Shown: in pieces, positions 1-7,258 of the stretch
Position numbering within the stretch: position 1 is the stretch's first letter
Layout: each line of letters opens with the position of its first letter
Source of the DNA: CAZPWQ01 sp964590495
GTDB lineage: Bacteria > Bacteroidota > Rhodothermia > Balneolales > Balneolaceae
Direction: 5' to 3'
Assembly (NCBI GenBank): GCA_964590495.1
Contig: CAZPWQ010000081.1
Location: 1 to 16,187 of the forward strand
DNA length: 16,187 nucleotides
Notes under the pieces: generated by a model
Database searches by the model: none
What the model was told of the DNA's origin: nothing
Seen by the model: the letters and a program-made list of their open reading frames with translations, nothing else
Made by a program: the position numbers and the translations under genes

Positions 1-54
1 AAATCTTAAAAAAATTAACTGATATTTATTGAAAAATGACTTTTTGGACAGCCT

Positions 55-89
55 CTGAAAGCTGAAAGCTGAATGCTGACAGCTGATAA
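55..89. repeat. Heptamer tandem repeat (CTGAAAG type)
   Basis: Five head-to-tail 7-base units can be read: CTGAAAG, CTGAAAG, CTGAATG, CTGACAG, CTGATAA. The units share CTGA and drift at the last three bases. The array lies in the non-coding sequence upstream of the first gene. No protein-like reading frame is preserved, so it is treated as an intergenic short tandem repeat of unknown role. Confidence 0.85.
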
Positions 90-143
90 CTTCCAGCGCA
101 GAACCAAATGCAACCACTAAACGCGTTATTAGAACTTAAATAT

Positions 144-183
144 ATTCCGTGTTTCCGTGTTTCCGTGTTTCCGTGTTTTTGTG
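144..183. repeat. Octamer tandem repeat (TTTCCGTG type)
   Basis: Five consecutive 8-base units are visible: ATTCCGTG, then TTTCCGTG three times, then TTTTTGTG. The middle copies are identical, so the array is either young or kept homogeneous by slippage. It lies about 115 bases upstream of the likely start of the glycosyltransferase gene, in the same gap as the heptamer array at 55-89. Confidence 0.9.
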
Positions 184-299
184 GCCTGTAGATAATAACG
201 AAATATGGGTGCAATAATAAGTATCAAAATCCGTATCATTCAAAAATTTTGAAATGGAAGGAAATTATTGAAAATTAAGGGCTTTAATTCTTGTTATTT

Positions 300-1028
300 A
301 TGCCAAACCCGACTTTAGTTATAGTTCCCACATATAATGAGGCCCATAATATATCCAGATTAATAGATTTGGTAATGGGTCTTGACCCCGCTATAGACCT
401 GCTCATAGTGGATGACGGGTCGCCCGACGGTACAGCTGATATTGTGAGAGAAAGACAAGACGAGTATGAAAACCGTCTCCATTTAATCAGCCGCGAAGGT
501 AAGCTGGGACTGGGTACAGCCTACGTGCGGGGATTCAATTTCGCTCTGGAGAGGAATTACGGTAAGGTATGTGAAATGGATGCTGATTTTTCCCACAATC
601 CTGAGGATCTCCCCAAACTGATCGACGAGGTTGAAAAGGGCAGGGCGGATCTGGCTATCGGATCCCGTTATTCTAATGGCATCAGTATTGTCAACTGGCC
701 GTTGAGCCGGCTTATTCTTTCTTATACAGCAAATCTTTATGCCAGGTTTGTTACCGGACTTCCTGTCGCTGATACTACCGCGGGGTTTAAATGTATTCGC
801 CGCAAAGTCCTTGAATCGATCTCTGTTGATAAAATCCGGTCGAATGGATACGCTTTTCAAATCGAGCTTCATTTCAGGGCATGGAAAGCGGGATTCAAAT
901 TGAAAGAAGTGTCGATTATCTTTAGGGAACGGGAAGAGGGTGTTTCAAAAATGTCAAAATCCATTGTATGGGAGGCGATATGGCGGGTGTGGTTTTTAAA
1001 ACTTTCGAGCATTTTCGGAAAATTATAG
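300..1028 (+). CDS. Polyprenol monophosphomannose synthase (DPM1-like GT2)
   Basis: A 242-residue family 2 glycosyltransferase expected to move mannose (or another hexose) from a GDP-sugar to a polyprenyl phosphate on the cytoplasmic face of the membrane. Visible motifs are PTYNE near the N-terminus, the nucleotide-sugar motif DDGSPDGT (Asp38-Asp39), the metal-binding EMDADFSHNP (Asp94, Asp96), then GSRY, TTAGFKCI, GYAFQIE and a C-terminal REREEGVSKMS loop. This set is characteristic of DPM1/Ppm1 catalytic domains. There is no C-terminal transmembrane pair, so it resembles the short soluble or peripheral DPM1 type. I chose the ATG at 300 because MPNPTLVIVPTYNE is a normal family N-terminus; an in-frame TTG at 291 would add three residues. 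Sugar specificity is inferred from the family. Confidence 0.88.
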   Translation: MPNPTLVIVPTYNEAHNISRLIDLVMGLDPAIDLLIVDDGSPDGTADIVRERQDEYENRLHLISREGKLGLGTAYVRGFNFALERNYGKVCEMDADFSHNPEDLPKLIDEVEKGRADLAIGSRYSNGISIVNWPLSRLILSYTANLYARFVTGLPVADTTAGFKCIRRKVLESISVDKIRSNGYAFQIELHFRAWKAGFKLKEVSIIFREREEGVSKMSKSIVWEAIWRVWFLKLSSIFGKL

Positions 1029-1045
1029 GTGTTAAATCCGAAATC

Positions 1046-1102
1046 CGAATGTTCAAAATCCGAAAGAATAAAATCCGAAGCACGAATGTTCAAAATCCGA
1101 AA
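1046..1102. repeat. Direct-repeat cluster (AATCCGAA family)
   Basis: The 20-base string CGAATGTTCAAAATCCGAAA occurs identically at 1046-1065 and 1083-1102. Extra AAATCCGAA cores lie at 1034-1042 and 1071-1079. TGTTCAAAAT, present in both 20-base copies, has a perfect reverse complement (ATTTTGAACA) at 1183-1192, so the 3' part of the gap could fold back on the repeats. The segment 1071-1095 also recurs in inverted form near 13833-13857. The cluster fills the gap between the mannosyltransferase and accA. Confidence 0.85.
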
Positions 1103-1184
1103 CGGTTGCTTTTGTATTTCAGGGCTCGTCCCGGGAGTCCGCAAGTATGCTTAGAATTTAGAATATTTGGAATTTGGATTTCAT

Positions 1185-1214
1185 TTTGAACATTAAACTC
1201 TCCAAAGTAGTTTG
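1185..1214 (+). promoter_or_regulatory. Possible Bacteroidota-type promoter for accA
   Basis: TTTG at 1185-1188 and TAGTTTG at 1208-1214 are separated by 19 bases. This resembles the Bacteroidota sigma pattern (TTG or TTTG, about 19-21 bases, then TAnnTTTG), but the downstream box is one base short. It lies 40 bases before the accA ATG, a sensible distance. The match is imperfect and untested. Confidence 0.3.
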
Positions 1215-1254
1215 TATATTTCAAATTCACATGAAATTATTTTAAAAGCATTTT

Positions 1255-2220
1255 ATGCAGTATCTCGATTTTGAGCAACCTATTGCTGATCTTGAAAAGA
1301 AAATACATGAACTGAGTGAGCTGAGGGTAGCTGATGATGAAGTATTGGCTCCCGAGATCAAGCGGTTAAGAAAGCGTGTTGACGAGTTAAGAAAATCGAT
1401 TTTTACCAATCTCACCCGCTGGCAGCGAGTACAGCTGGCGCGACATCCGGAACGTCCTTATACGCTGGATTACATCTATAAAATCACCGAAAACTTTGTT
1501 GAACTCCACGGGGATCGCTATGAAAGCGATGACAAGGCTATTGTCGGCGGATTCGCCACACTGGATGGCCAGTCGGTCATGATAATGGGTCATCAAAAAG
1601 GTCGTGACACCAAAGGACGAAAATACCGGAATTTCGGGATGGCCAACCCGGAAGGTTATCGTAAAGCTTACCGCTTGATGAAGCTGGCTGAAAAATTTGA
1701 TGTCCCCGTCATTACCCTGCTGGATACTCCGGGCGCCTATCCGGGACTGGAGGCCGAAGAGCGGGGACAGGCAGAGGCTATTGCAAAGAACCTTAAAATG
1801 ATGGCTACCCTCAAAGTACCTATTGTCACAGTTGTAATCGGAGAGGGAGCCAGCGGTGGAGCGATAGGCATCGGCATGGGTAACGAGGTATACATGATGG
1901 AAAATACATGGTATTCCGTTATTTCTCCTGAATCCTGCTCATCGATTTTGTGGAAAACGTGGGATTATAAAGAACAGGCAGCAGCTGTTTTGAAATTGAC
2001 GGCGCATGATCTGAAGAATTTAAAAGTAATCGACGGTATTATTGAAGAACCGCTGGGTGGTGCCCACCGCGATCCGGATAAAGCGGCCCTGGCAGTTAAA
2101 AAGAAAATCAAGTCATCCCTTGAACGGTTGTTAAAAGACGGTCCGGACAAGTTGGTGGATTCCAGGATTGAGAAGTATTCCAAAATGGGAGAATGGAAAA
2201 AAGTCTCCGAACCGAAATAA
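1255..2220 (+). CDS. accA: Acetyl-CoA carboxylase carboxyltransferase subunit alpha
   Basis: A 321-residue protein, close to the usual AccA length (about 319). With AccD it forms the cytoplasmic carboxyltransferase that passes CO2 from biotinylated AccB to acetyl-CoA, giving malonyl-CoA for fatty acid synthesis. The N-terminus is the family's charged helical region (DFEQPIADLEKKIHEL, then TRWQRVQLARHPERPYTLDY). The crotonase-fold core follows, with FVELHGDR, GHQKGRDTKGR, the oxyanion-type LLDTPGAYPGLEAEERGQ and GEGASGGAIGIGMGN segments, and VISPESCSSILWK. No accD, accB or accC lies in the window. The stop is 21 bases before the thioesterase start, suggesting co-transcription. Identity is secure. 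Confidence 0.97.
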   Translation: MQYLDFEQPIADLEKKIHELSELRVADDEVLAPEIKRLRKRVDELRKSIFTNLTRWQRVQLARHPERPYTLDYIYKITENFVELHGDRYESDDKAIVGGFATLDGQSVMIMGHQKGRDTKGRKYRNFGMANPEGYRKAYRLMKLAEKFDVPVITLLDTPGAYPGLEAEERGQAEAIAKNLKMMATLKVPIVTVVIGEGASGGAIGIGMGNEVYMMENTWYSVISPESCSSILWKTWDYKEQAAAVLKLTAHDLKNLKVIDGIIEEPLGGAHRDPDKAALAVKKKIKSSLERLLKDGPDKLVDSRIEKYSKMGEWKKVSEPK

Positions 2221-2241
2221 CTATTAAATATCCGGGATTAC

Positions 2242-2679
2242 GTGTTTCCTCAAAAAGAAGCTGTCTATACTTATGATCATAAACTGAGAAGCCGGTACGG
2301 GGAAACCGATAAAATGGGCTATGTCTATTACGGGCGATACCTCGAGTATTTTGAGGAAGCCCGTACGGAAATGATCAGGTCCCTGGGCTTTCCTTATGCA
2401 AAGCTGGAGGAAGAAGGTGTTATGCTGCCGGTGATCAGTGCCCGTGCAGATTATAGGGCCCCTATCTACTATGATGAACTGATGCAGATCAGAGTGCTTA
2501 TTTTTGACATACCTTCCGTTAGGCTGGAAACTTACTATGAAGTGTATACAGATCGGCGTAATACTCCTCATGTTACCGGAGAAGTCATCCTCTGTTTTAT
2601 GCAGGAGAAGAACCGAAAACCATGCCGGGCACCCGGGAACTTTTTGGATAGTTTGCAAAAAGCAGTAGGCAGGGAGTAA
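2242..2679 (+). CDS. Acyl-CoA thioesterase, YbgC/FcbC hotdog family
   Basis: A 145-residue single hotdog-fold (4HBT) protein. It carries the family signature GETDKMGYVYYGRYLEYFEEAR, in two overlapping parts: GETDKMGYVYYG and YLEYFEEAR. The nucleophile/base Asp is Asp23. Relatives hydrolyse short or aromatic acyl-CoAs or acyl-ACPs, and the E. coli YbgC relative associates with the Tol-Pal envelope system; the substrate here cannot be read from sequence. The start is GTG at 2242: the frame is open back to the accA stop, but no ATG lies upstream and the next in-frame Met falls inside the catalytic motif. The stop codon lies inside the first unit of the purine-rich tandem repeat at 2673-2756. Confidence 0.88.
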   Translation: MFPQKEAVYTYDHKLRSRYGETDKMGYVYYGRYLEYFEEARTEMIRSLGFPYAKLEEEGVMLPVISARADYRAPIYYDELMQIRVLIFDIPSVRLETYYEVYTDRRNTPHVTGEVILCFMQEKNRKPCRAPGNFLDSLQKAVGRE

Positions 2680-2756
2680 TGGAGTAATGGAATGAAGAAA
2701 TGAAGAAATGATGGAATGATGGAAGGAAGGAATGATGGAAGGAAGGAATGATGGAA
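2673..2756 (+). repeat. Purine-rich tandem repeats spanning a stop and the next start
   Basis: Sub-arrays run in series. GGAGTAAT occurs twice (2673-2688), GAAGAAAT-like units follow, then the 16-base unit GATGGAAGGAAGGAAT occurs twice in tandem (2718-2733, 2734-2749) with a partial third copy (2750-2756). The first unit contains the thioesterase stop codon, and the last units contain the start codon(s) of the DUF2085 gene and its only Shine-Dalgarno-like GGAAGG. Unit lengths of 8 or 16 are not multiples of three, so each unit's ATG is in a different frame. Confidence 0.9.
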
Positions 2757-3242
2757 AACCGGAGTCTTTACATATTCATATCGGTGGTTATGTTCGGCAT
2801 TATTATTGTGGCTATTGGAGGTGGTTTGTTTTACCAAAGCAGTCCTTATTATATTCAATGGCAGCATCTTCTTTTTGCCGACTTTTGTCACCAGGATCCG
2901 GCCCGTTCGCTGTGGTTGAACGGCCAGCCCATGGCAGTATGCAGTCGCTGTATTGGTATTTATGCATCTTTTGGCGCAGGATGGGTTTTATTACCGGCTT
3001 TTTCTATCATCGGAAGGAAACTTGTCAAAAGACAAAAAACTATTATCTTGGCAGTAATTGCAGTTAACCTGCTGGATATAGTTGGAAATTTCTTTGGATT
3101 TTGGCAAAATACGCTGTATTCAAGATTGGCACTCGGGGGACTGCTGGGATTATCGGTGGTTATGCTGTTTGTCAATGAATTTACACCACTAAAAACCAAA
3201 CAAACGGGAGATGTTGATGGAACAATCAGAACAACGATATAA
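2748..3242 (+). CDS. DUF2085 family membrane protein
   Basis: A 164-residue predicted inner-membrane protein of unknown function. Hydrophobic segments are seen at about residues 7-28, 65-85, 97-118 and 125-145. It has the DUF2085 hallmark: a conserved FCHQDPARS (Cys47-His48) followed by MAVCSRCIGIYASF (Cys65, Cys68). The Cys-His plus CxxC arrangement suggests metal or redox chemistry at the membrane, but no function is established. ATG at 2748 or the immediately following ATG at 2751 could start it; both sit in the GGAAGG-rich repeat, and 2751 has the better spacing. Its 3' end overlaps the next gene by 26-32 bases, so the two are probably translationally coupled. Confidence 0.8.
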   Translation: MMENRSLYIFISVVMFGIIIVAIGGGLFYQSSPYYIQWQHLLFADFCHQDPARSLWLNGQPMAVCSRCIGIYASFGAGWVLLPAFSIIGRKLVKRQKTIILAVIAVNLLDIVGNFFGFWQNTLYSRLALGGLLGLSVVMLFVNEFTPLKTKQTGDVDGTIRTTI

Positions 3243-3789
3243 ACAGGATAATTTCAGACCTTCATACTGGACATCAGTTGGAATAGCAGCAGTAATATTC
3301 GGCATTATTTCATTCATAATATATCTTGTTTCCTCATATGTTACGATTAATTCAGAGGCAACGGGTTCGATGTTCGGGCCAACCATGTTTATTGGAATTT
3401 TCGGCTGTCTGATAGTAGCGTTTGCAGGTTTCACTGCTGTATGGCACTACACGAATGAATATGATCTTTCGCTGACATTGGGACAGGGAGCACTTATCGG
3501 TTTTTTGACCGGAGCCGCGGTAGCAGTAGTCAATGCATTACTGAGCCAGGCATGGACGCTTATTGATCCGGATCTTACACAAAGAATGATTGAGAGCACG
3601 GTTGCCAACCTTGAAAACATGGAAATTCCGGAGGAAAGTAAACAACAGATGATAGATTCAACCGTAGAGAGTATGAGGAGTAACAGCAGTTTTAGCGGGC
3701 AATTGCTCTGGGGGATTCCCATCAACGGTTTATTAAGTCTTCTGACAGGCATGATCGGTGCAAAAGTATTTGGAAAAAAAGAGGAGTGA
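3217..3789 (+). CDS. DUF4199 domain membrane protein
   Basis: A protein of about 190 residues matching the DUF4199 pattern common in Bacteroidota. It has an N-terminal membrane segment beginning at the SYWTSVGIAAVIFG stretch, a second segment around MFGPTMFIGIFGCLIV, then GFTAVWHYTNEYD and GQGALIGFLTGAAVAVVNALLSQ. A polar stretch rich in Glu, Met and Gln (about residues 115-155) sits before a last hydrophobic segment ending GAKVFGKKEE. The function is unknown. I prefer the ATG at 3217 because GGGAG lies about seven bases upstream; ATG at 3211 would add two residues but leaves no RBS spacing. It overlaps the DUF2085 gene. Confidence 0.8.
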   Translation: MEQSEQRYKQDNFRPSYWTSVGIAAVIFGIISFIIYLVSSYVTINSEATGSMFGPTMFIGIFGCLIVAFAGFTAVWHYTNEYDLSLTLGQGALIGFLTGAAVAVVNALLSQAWTLIDPDLTQRMIESTVANLENMEIPEESKQQMIDSTVESMRSNSSFSGQLLWGIPINGLLSLLTGMIGAKVFGKKEE

Positions 3790-3806
3790 TCTCTCAATAA
3801 AAGTTT

Positions 3807-4751
3807 ATGAATTCAGCTTCTGGCAATGGTTACTCAAGCACATCTGTGTATAAATCGTGGGCCGAACGCAACGGTTTCTCCGACTGGGCGTTGGCCATAC
3901 TCTGGATAATCGCAGCTTTTATAGGATTCCAGGTTGTTGCCGGAATCGTTGCCGTAGCACTTATCGTAATGAGAAGTGATACGTCCATTGAACCAATGGG
4001 GGCCGCTGAGATGCTCATTGATAACCTGGATCTGCTTTTTATAGGCAATTCGGCCGGACAGATTTTATTCCTGGGCCTGGCGACATGGTTTTTCAGCAGG
4101 CTTCATACTTCAAGGAGAGACCGGGCCGGATTTCTGCGCTTCAGGGTTCACGGAAATACAAGTACCATGGTAATCATTACCACCGTTGCCACACTGGCAT
4201 TGCAGCCTACTATTTGGTTTCTGTCGTGGTTGAATGCACAAATCCCTGTGCCCGAGGTCTTCGATGGATTTCAGCAGACACAAATGGATATGATCGAACA
4301 GTTTCTGAGAGGTGATCATGTTTTATGGTTGACACTCTTTCACGTGGGACTGGTTCCGGCGGTATGTGAAGAAACCCTTTACCGGGGTTATGTATTGCGG
4401 GCCTTTGAAAAAAGCTGGGGAATATGGCCGGCCATCCTTGTCTCAGGATTACTGTTCGGCCTTTACCACGTACAGCTTAGTAACCTGTTGCCACTGGCGG
4501 CAATCGGCATCTTTCTGGCCTACGTTACATGGACTTCGGAAAGTATATATCCGGCAATGGTAGCTCATCTTGTCAACAACGGGGGCAGTGTTCTTGTCGG
4601 AACATATTATCCGGAATCCGCCTTTGCAGAAATAACCCCTGAATCGATGCCCCCGATGTGGGCGGTTTTTCTCAGTCTTTTTATATCTGCTTTTTTAATA
4701 TATTCGTTATATATGCAACACAGTAATTTAAAAGTAGCAGACGGTGATTAA
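3807..4751 (+). CDS. CPBP family intramembrane metalloprotease
   Basis: A 314-residue polytopic membrane protein of the CAAX protease and bacteriocin-processing (CPBP/Abi, M79-type) family. The metal-site motifs are intact: CEETLYRGYVL (Glu188, Glu189, Arg193), FGLYHVQL (His221) and the third-motif HLVNN (His254, Asn257-258). About seven hydrophobic segments flank them. Bacterial members act as intramembrane proteases, sometimes in bacteriocin immunity or processing; the substrate here is unknown. It begins 17 bases after the DUF4199 stop and its stop is adjacent to the next start, so it is part of the same operon. The setting among lipid and envelope genes suggests membrane maintenance rather than bacteriocin work, which is an inference. 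Confidence 0.9.
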   Translation: MNSASGNGYSSTSVYKSWAERNGFSDWALAILWIIAAFIGFQVVAGIVAVALIVMRSDTSIEPMGAAEMLIDNLDLLFIGNSAGQILFLGLATWFFSRLHTSRRDRAGFLRFRVHGNTSTMVIITTVATLALQPTIWFLSWLNAQIPVPEVFDGFQQTQMDMIEQFLRGDHVLWLTLFHVGLVPAVCEETLYRGYVLRAFEKSWGIWPAILVSGLLFGLYHVQLSNLLPLAAIGIFLAYVTWTSESIYPAMVAHLVNNGGSVLVGTYYPESAFAEITPESMPPMWAVFLSLFISAFLIYSLYMQHSNLKVADGD

Positions 4752-4752
4752 T

Positions 4753-5022
4753 ATGTTCAATGATCCCACGCCAAACGATATCGACAACTGGGTATGTGTT
4801 ATGGAACGCAGTACCAACTATGAGGTCGAATTTGCAAAAAATTACCTTTCCAACCTGGAAATTCCCTCTAATATTCTTTCCAAACGTGATTCCGCCTACA
4901 GCCTGAATGTAGGTGAAATGGCCCTGGTTTATCTGTATGTTCCGGAAGAGTACGAGGAGGAAGCCCGCCGTGCCCTGGATGAGATAGAACTCCCGGGCGA
5001 AGAGAACAACGAGGAAGGATAG
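4753..5022 (+). CDS. DUF2007 domain protein
   Basis: A small acidic cytoplasmic protein of 89 residues. Its core, WVCVMERSTNYEVEFAKNYL then LEIPSNILSKRDSAY and MALVYLYVPEEYEEEARRAL, matches the DUF2007 (putative signal-transducing) fold, an alpha/beta ferredoxin-like unit in which an N-terminal strand is followed by an element that discriminates between sequences from two proteins or paralogues. No catalytic residues are evident and the function is unknown. The start is ATG 4753, one base after the CPBP stop; an upstream in-frame GTG at 4744 would overlap that gene by eight bases. It ends four bases before cdsA begins, and its 3' end carries the GAGGAAGGA that serves as the cdsA RBS. Confidence 0.82.
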   Translation: MFNDPTPNDIDNWVCVMERSTNYEVEFAKNYLSNLEIPSNILSKRDSAYSLNVGEMALVYLYVPEEYEEEARRALDEIELPGEENNEEG

Positions 5023-5025
5023 GAT

Positions 5026-5841
5026 TTGGGAGAACTGATCAAGCGAATTGTGTTTGCCGTCCCCGCCGCCGCGCTATTCCTGTACGTTACGTGGATCGGG
5101 CAACTCTATTTTGCAGGATTGGTCGTCCTGATAACCCTGTTCATTCAACGGGAGCTGGCCATGCTTATGGACAGGGCGGGATACAAAGCCGACGATTACT
5201 TTCCCTATACCATAGGATTGCTGATTTTATTGTCACCTTACCTGGCTAATTTACAGCTTCTTTTTCTCATCGTGTTCCTGCTTTTTATCGGCATTCAGCT
5301 TTTTAAAAGCGGCGATCGCGGAATAACGGAAATGATCCCATCTTTTTTCAGCGGTGTCTATGCACCGGCCGGACTTTTATGTCTCATTCTCATCCGCAAT
5401 ATGGACACGCATGAAACCGGCTTTGTATTAACTCTGACCCTGCTGCTTATGGTATGGGGCAATGATGTGTTCGCCTATTTCGGCGGAAAACAGTTTGGTA
5501 AACGCCTGATGGCCCCTAATATCAGTCCCGGCAAAACCTGGGAAGGTTTCCTGTTCGGTATTCTCGGAGCCATCACGGGATTGTTGATCGTGTATTACCT
5601 GGTCCCGATACCTCTGCCGGCTTCGTTGGTACTATTGCTGCCGGCTACGTTACTCATAAGTATATTCGGCCCGATAGGAGACCTGACAGAAAGCCGCCTG
5701 AAACGTGCGGCGGGTGCAAAAGACTCAGCCGGAATTCTGCCCGGTCACGGCGGTTTCTTTGACCGTTTTGATGCCCTGATTCTGGCTGCACCGGCATTTT
5801 ATAGTTACCTGGAACTGATGAAAATCATGAGTTATGTCTAA
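5026..5841 (+). CDS. cdsA: Phosphatidate cytidylyltransferase
   Basis: A 271-residue polytopic inner-membrane enzyme that converts phosphatidic acid and CTP to CDP-diacylglycerol, the branch point for phospholipid synthesis. The CdsA signature lies at about residues 222-250: ESRLKRAAGAKDSAG followed by GHGGFFDRFD, with the conserved Lys-Asp and Asp-Arg-x-Asp. The upstream WGNDVFAYFGGKQFGKR and SPGKTWEGFLFG segments are also typical. Six or more hydrophobic helices are seen. The start is TTG 5026, chosen because GAGGAAGGA sits about seven bases upstream and MGELIKRIVFAVPAAAL is a normal N-terminus. It overlaps the next gene by eight bases. Confidence 0.95.
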   Translation: MGELIKRIVFAVPAAALFLYVTWIGQLYFAGLVVLITLFIQRELAMLMDRAGYKADDYFPYTIGLLILLSPYLANLQLLFLIVFLLFIGIQLFKSGDRGITEMIPSFFSGVYAPAGLLCLILIRNMDTHETGFVLTLTLLLMVWGNDVFAYFGGKQFGKRLMAPNISPGKTWEGFLFGILGAITGLLIVYYLVPIPLPASLVLLLPATLLISIFGPIGDLTESRLKRAAGAKDSAGILPGHGGFFDRFDALILAAPAFYSYLELMKIMSYV

Positions 5842-6871
5842 TATTTCATGGGAAGCAAAGGAACTAAAACTGAAACAGCCTTTTACCATTTCACGTGGTA
5901 CAAAAGAAACTGTACGGAATGTATTTGTAAAGCTATCAGCCGGCGGCGTTGATGGTTTCGGTGAAGCGGCTCCAAATGTCCGGTACGGTGAGGATTCCGA
6001 TAAAGTGAAGGCATTCTTTAAAAGGCTTCCGGAAGATTTTTTTGATGATATTACCACCGGAGAGCAACTAGCGGAAAAACTGTCCACCAGGTCCAAACCG
6101 ATAATATCGGCAATGGTTGCATTGGAAATGGCCTGGCTCGACCGGTACGGTAATACAAAAGGCGAGCCGCTCTGGAGGCTGTGGCATGCCCCCTCGAATA
6201 CTACACCGCCGACTTCGTACACCATCGGTCTCGACACAGTGGAAGTAATACAGGAAAAAGTACGTACTGCTTCCGAATACCCCATCCTGAAAGTGAAGCT
6301 GGGTACGGAACGTGACCGGGATATCATCCGGGCGATACGCGAAATTACCAATAAGCCGATCCGGGTGGATGCCAATGAAGGATGGATAGATATAAACACG
6401 GCAAAAGAGCAGATAACATTTCTGGCGGAGCACAATATTGAAATCGTGGAACAGCCGATGCCTTCCGCCATGATAGAAGCTATGCAGGAGCTGAAGAAAT
6501 GGTCGCCAATCCCACTGGTGGCCGATGAAAGCTTCACTGGCAGCGAAGATCTTGATATCATCGCCCGGTCATTTCATGGTATCAATATTAAGCTGATGAA
6601 GATCGGAAGCCTCATTAAAGCGCGGCAGGTCATAGCCGAAGCCCGAAAGCGGGGACTCAGTGTGATGGTCGGCTGTATGATCGAAAGCTCGCTTGCCAAC
6701 GCGGCGGGAGCCCTGCTGGGACTGTGGGCGGATTACGTGGATCTGGACGGGCACCTGCTCATCAAAAACGATCCGGCGAATGGTCTTACGCTCGACAGTG
6801 ACAAATGTGTGGTTCTGAATGATAGCCCGGGACTGGGGATTACAGTGAACAGTGAACAGTGTGACCAATGA
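5834..6871 (+). CDS. Dipeptide epimerase (L-Ala-D/L-Glu type)
   Basis: A 345-residue enolase-superfamily enzyme of the muconate-lactonizing subgroup. All catalytic elements are present: the catalytic KVKLG (Lys153, Lys155), metal ligands Asp179 (VDANEGW), Glu206 (VEQPMP) and Asp231 (VADES), the second base in NIKLMK (Lys253), then GCMIESS and VDLDGH (Asp305). TSYTIGLD and the terminal DLDGHLL resemble Ala-Glu epimerases, which act in murein tripeptide recycling; exact dipeptide specificity is inferred. The start ATG overlaps cdsA by eight bases. The last residues (ITVNSEQCDQ) are encoded by ACAGTGA-type tandem repeats rather than by family-conserved sequence. Confidence 0.9.
   Translation: MSNISWEAKELKLKQPFTISRGTKETVRNVFVKLSAGGVDGFGEAAPNVRYGEDSDKVKAFFKRLPEDFFDDITTGEQLAEKLSTRSKPIISAMVALEMAWLDRYGNTKGEPLWRLWHAPSNTTPPTSYTIGLDTVEVIQEKVRTASEYPILKVKLGTERDRDIIRAIREITNKPIRVDANEGWIDINTAKEQITFLAEHNIEIVEQPMPSAMIEAMQELKKWSPIPLVADESFTGSEDLDIIARSFHGINIKLMKIGSLIKARQVIAEARKRGLSVMVGCMIESSLANAAGALLGLWADYVDLDGHLLIKNDPANGLTLDSDKCVVLNDSPGLGITVNSEQCDQ
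6842..6862 (+). repeat. Heptamer tandem repeat in the epimerase 3' end
   Basis: Three tandem 7-base units (ACAGTGA, ACAGTGA, ACAGTGT) form the last codons of the dipeptide epimerase gene, ending nine bases before its stop. Because seven is not a multiple of three, a change in copy number would alter the C-terminal residues and the stop. Confidence 0.85.
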
Positions 6872-7015
6872 CAGCAGCGATGCGATCCTCTTTGGTGAAA
6901 TAATTTATAATCGAAAAAATCCGGGTGATAACTATTAGAATTTTATAATACTACTGCCAAGATTGTACGTTTACTTCAGTCAAGCATAGAGAATTTAAGT
7001 ATTTACCAGTAAGGT

Positions 7016-7051
7016 AAACCCTGCTTCGTAACCGGAATCGAAGCGGGCTTT
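7016..7051 (+). terminator. Candidate hairpin/terminator after the epimerase operon
   Basis: The arms CCTGCTTCG (7020-7028) and CGAAGCGGG (7039-7047) pair over nine positions with one G-T wobble, around a 10-base loop. Flanking AAA (7016-7018) and TTT (7049-7051) extend the stem after a C-C mismatch. Only a short T run follows, so termination strength is uncertain. It lies about 145 bases after the epimerase stop and could equally be a structured leader of the downstream kinase. Confidence 0.45.
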
Positions 7052-7130
7052 ATGTACTCTTTACTTGCCGAAGAAAGGATTTTTACCTATTTATTGCGGT
7101 AGTACTCTGTAATCCAAATACAGGAACAAC

Positions 7131-7163
7131 TTTGAGGGAGCTTTGTTTCTTGTGTAGAGTTTG
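7131..7163 (+). promoter_or_regulatory. Possible Bacteroidota-type promoter for the hybrid kinase
   Basis: TTTG (7131-7134) is followed after 20 bases by TAGAGTTTG (7155-7163). This matches the TTTG-N19-21-TAnnTTTG pattern except for one additional base in the second box. A start here would leave a 5' untranslated leader of about 200 bases. This is pattern matching only. Confidence 0.3.
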
Positions 7164-7258
7164 GTTTACGGCAGCAAAGCTTCATTGCAGAGGGTTAAAA
7201 AAAGCTTAAGAGATGTTCTTCAAAATAATAAACAAATTAAGCATTAGTTAATACAATG

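Noticed and set aside
144..183. Possible CRISPR array
   Set aside because: The 8-base units are directly adjacent with no spacers, and no cas gene is present.
26..214. 62-codon open frame on -
   Set aside because: The protein is the translation of the two tandem repeats (QLSAFSFQLS and KHGNTETRKHG patterns).
968..1189. 73-codon open frame on +
   Set aside because: It begins inside the mannosyltransferase gene in another frame and continues through the AATCCGAA repeats.
5725..6561. 278-codon open frame on - opposite cdsA and the epimerase
   Set aside because: Serine-rich translation with no domain pattern, entirely antisense to the dipeptide epimerase and the end of cdsA.
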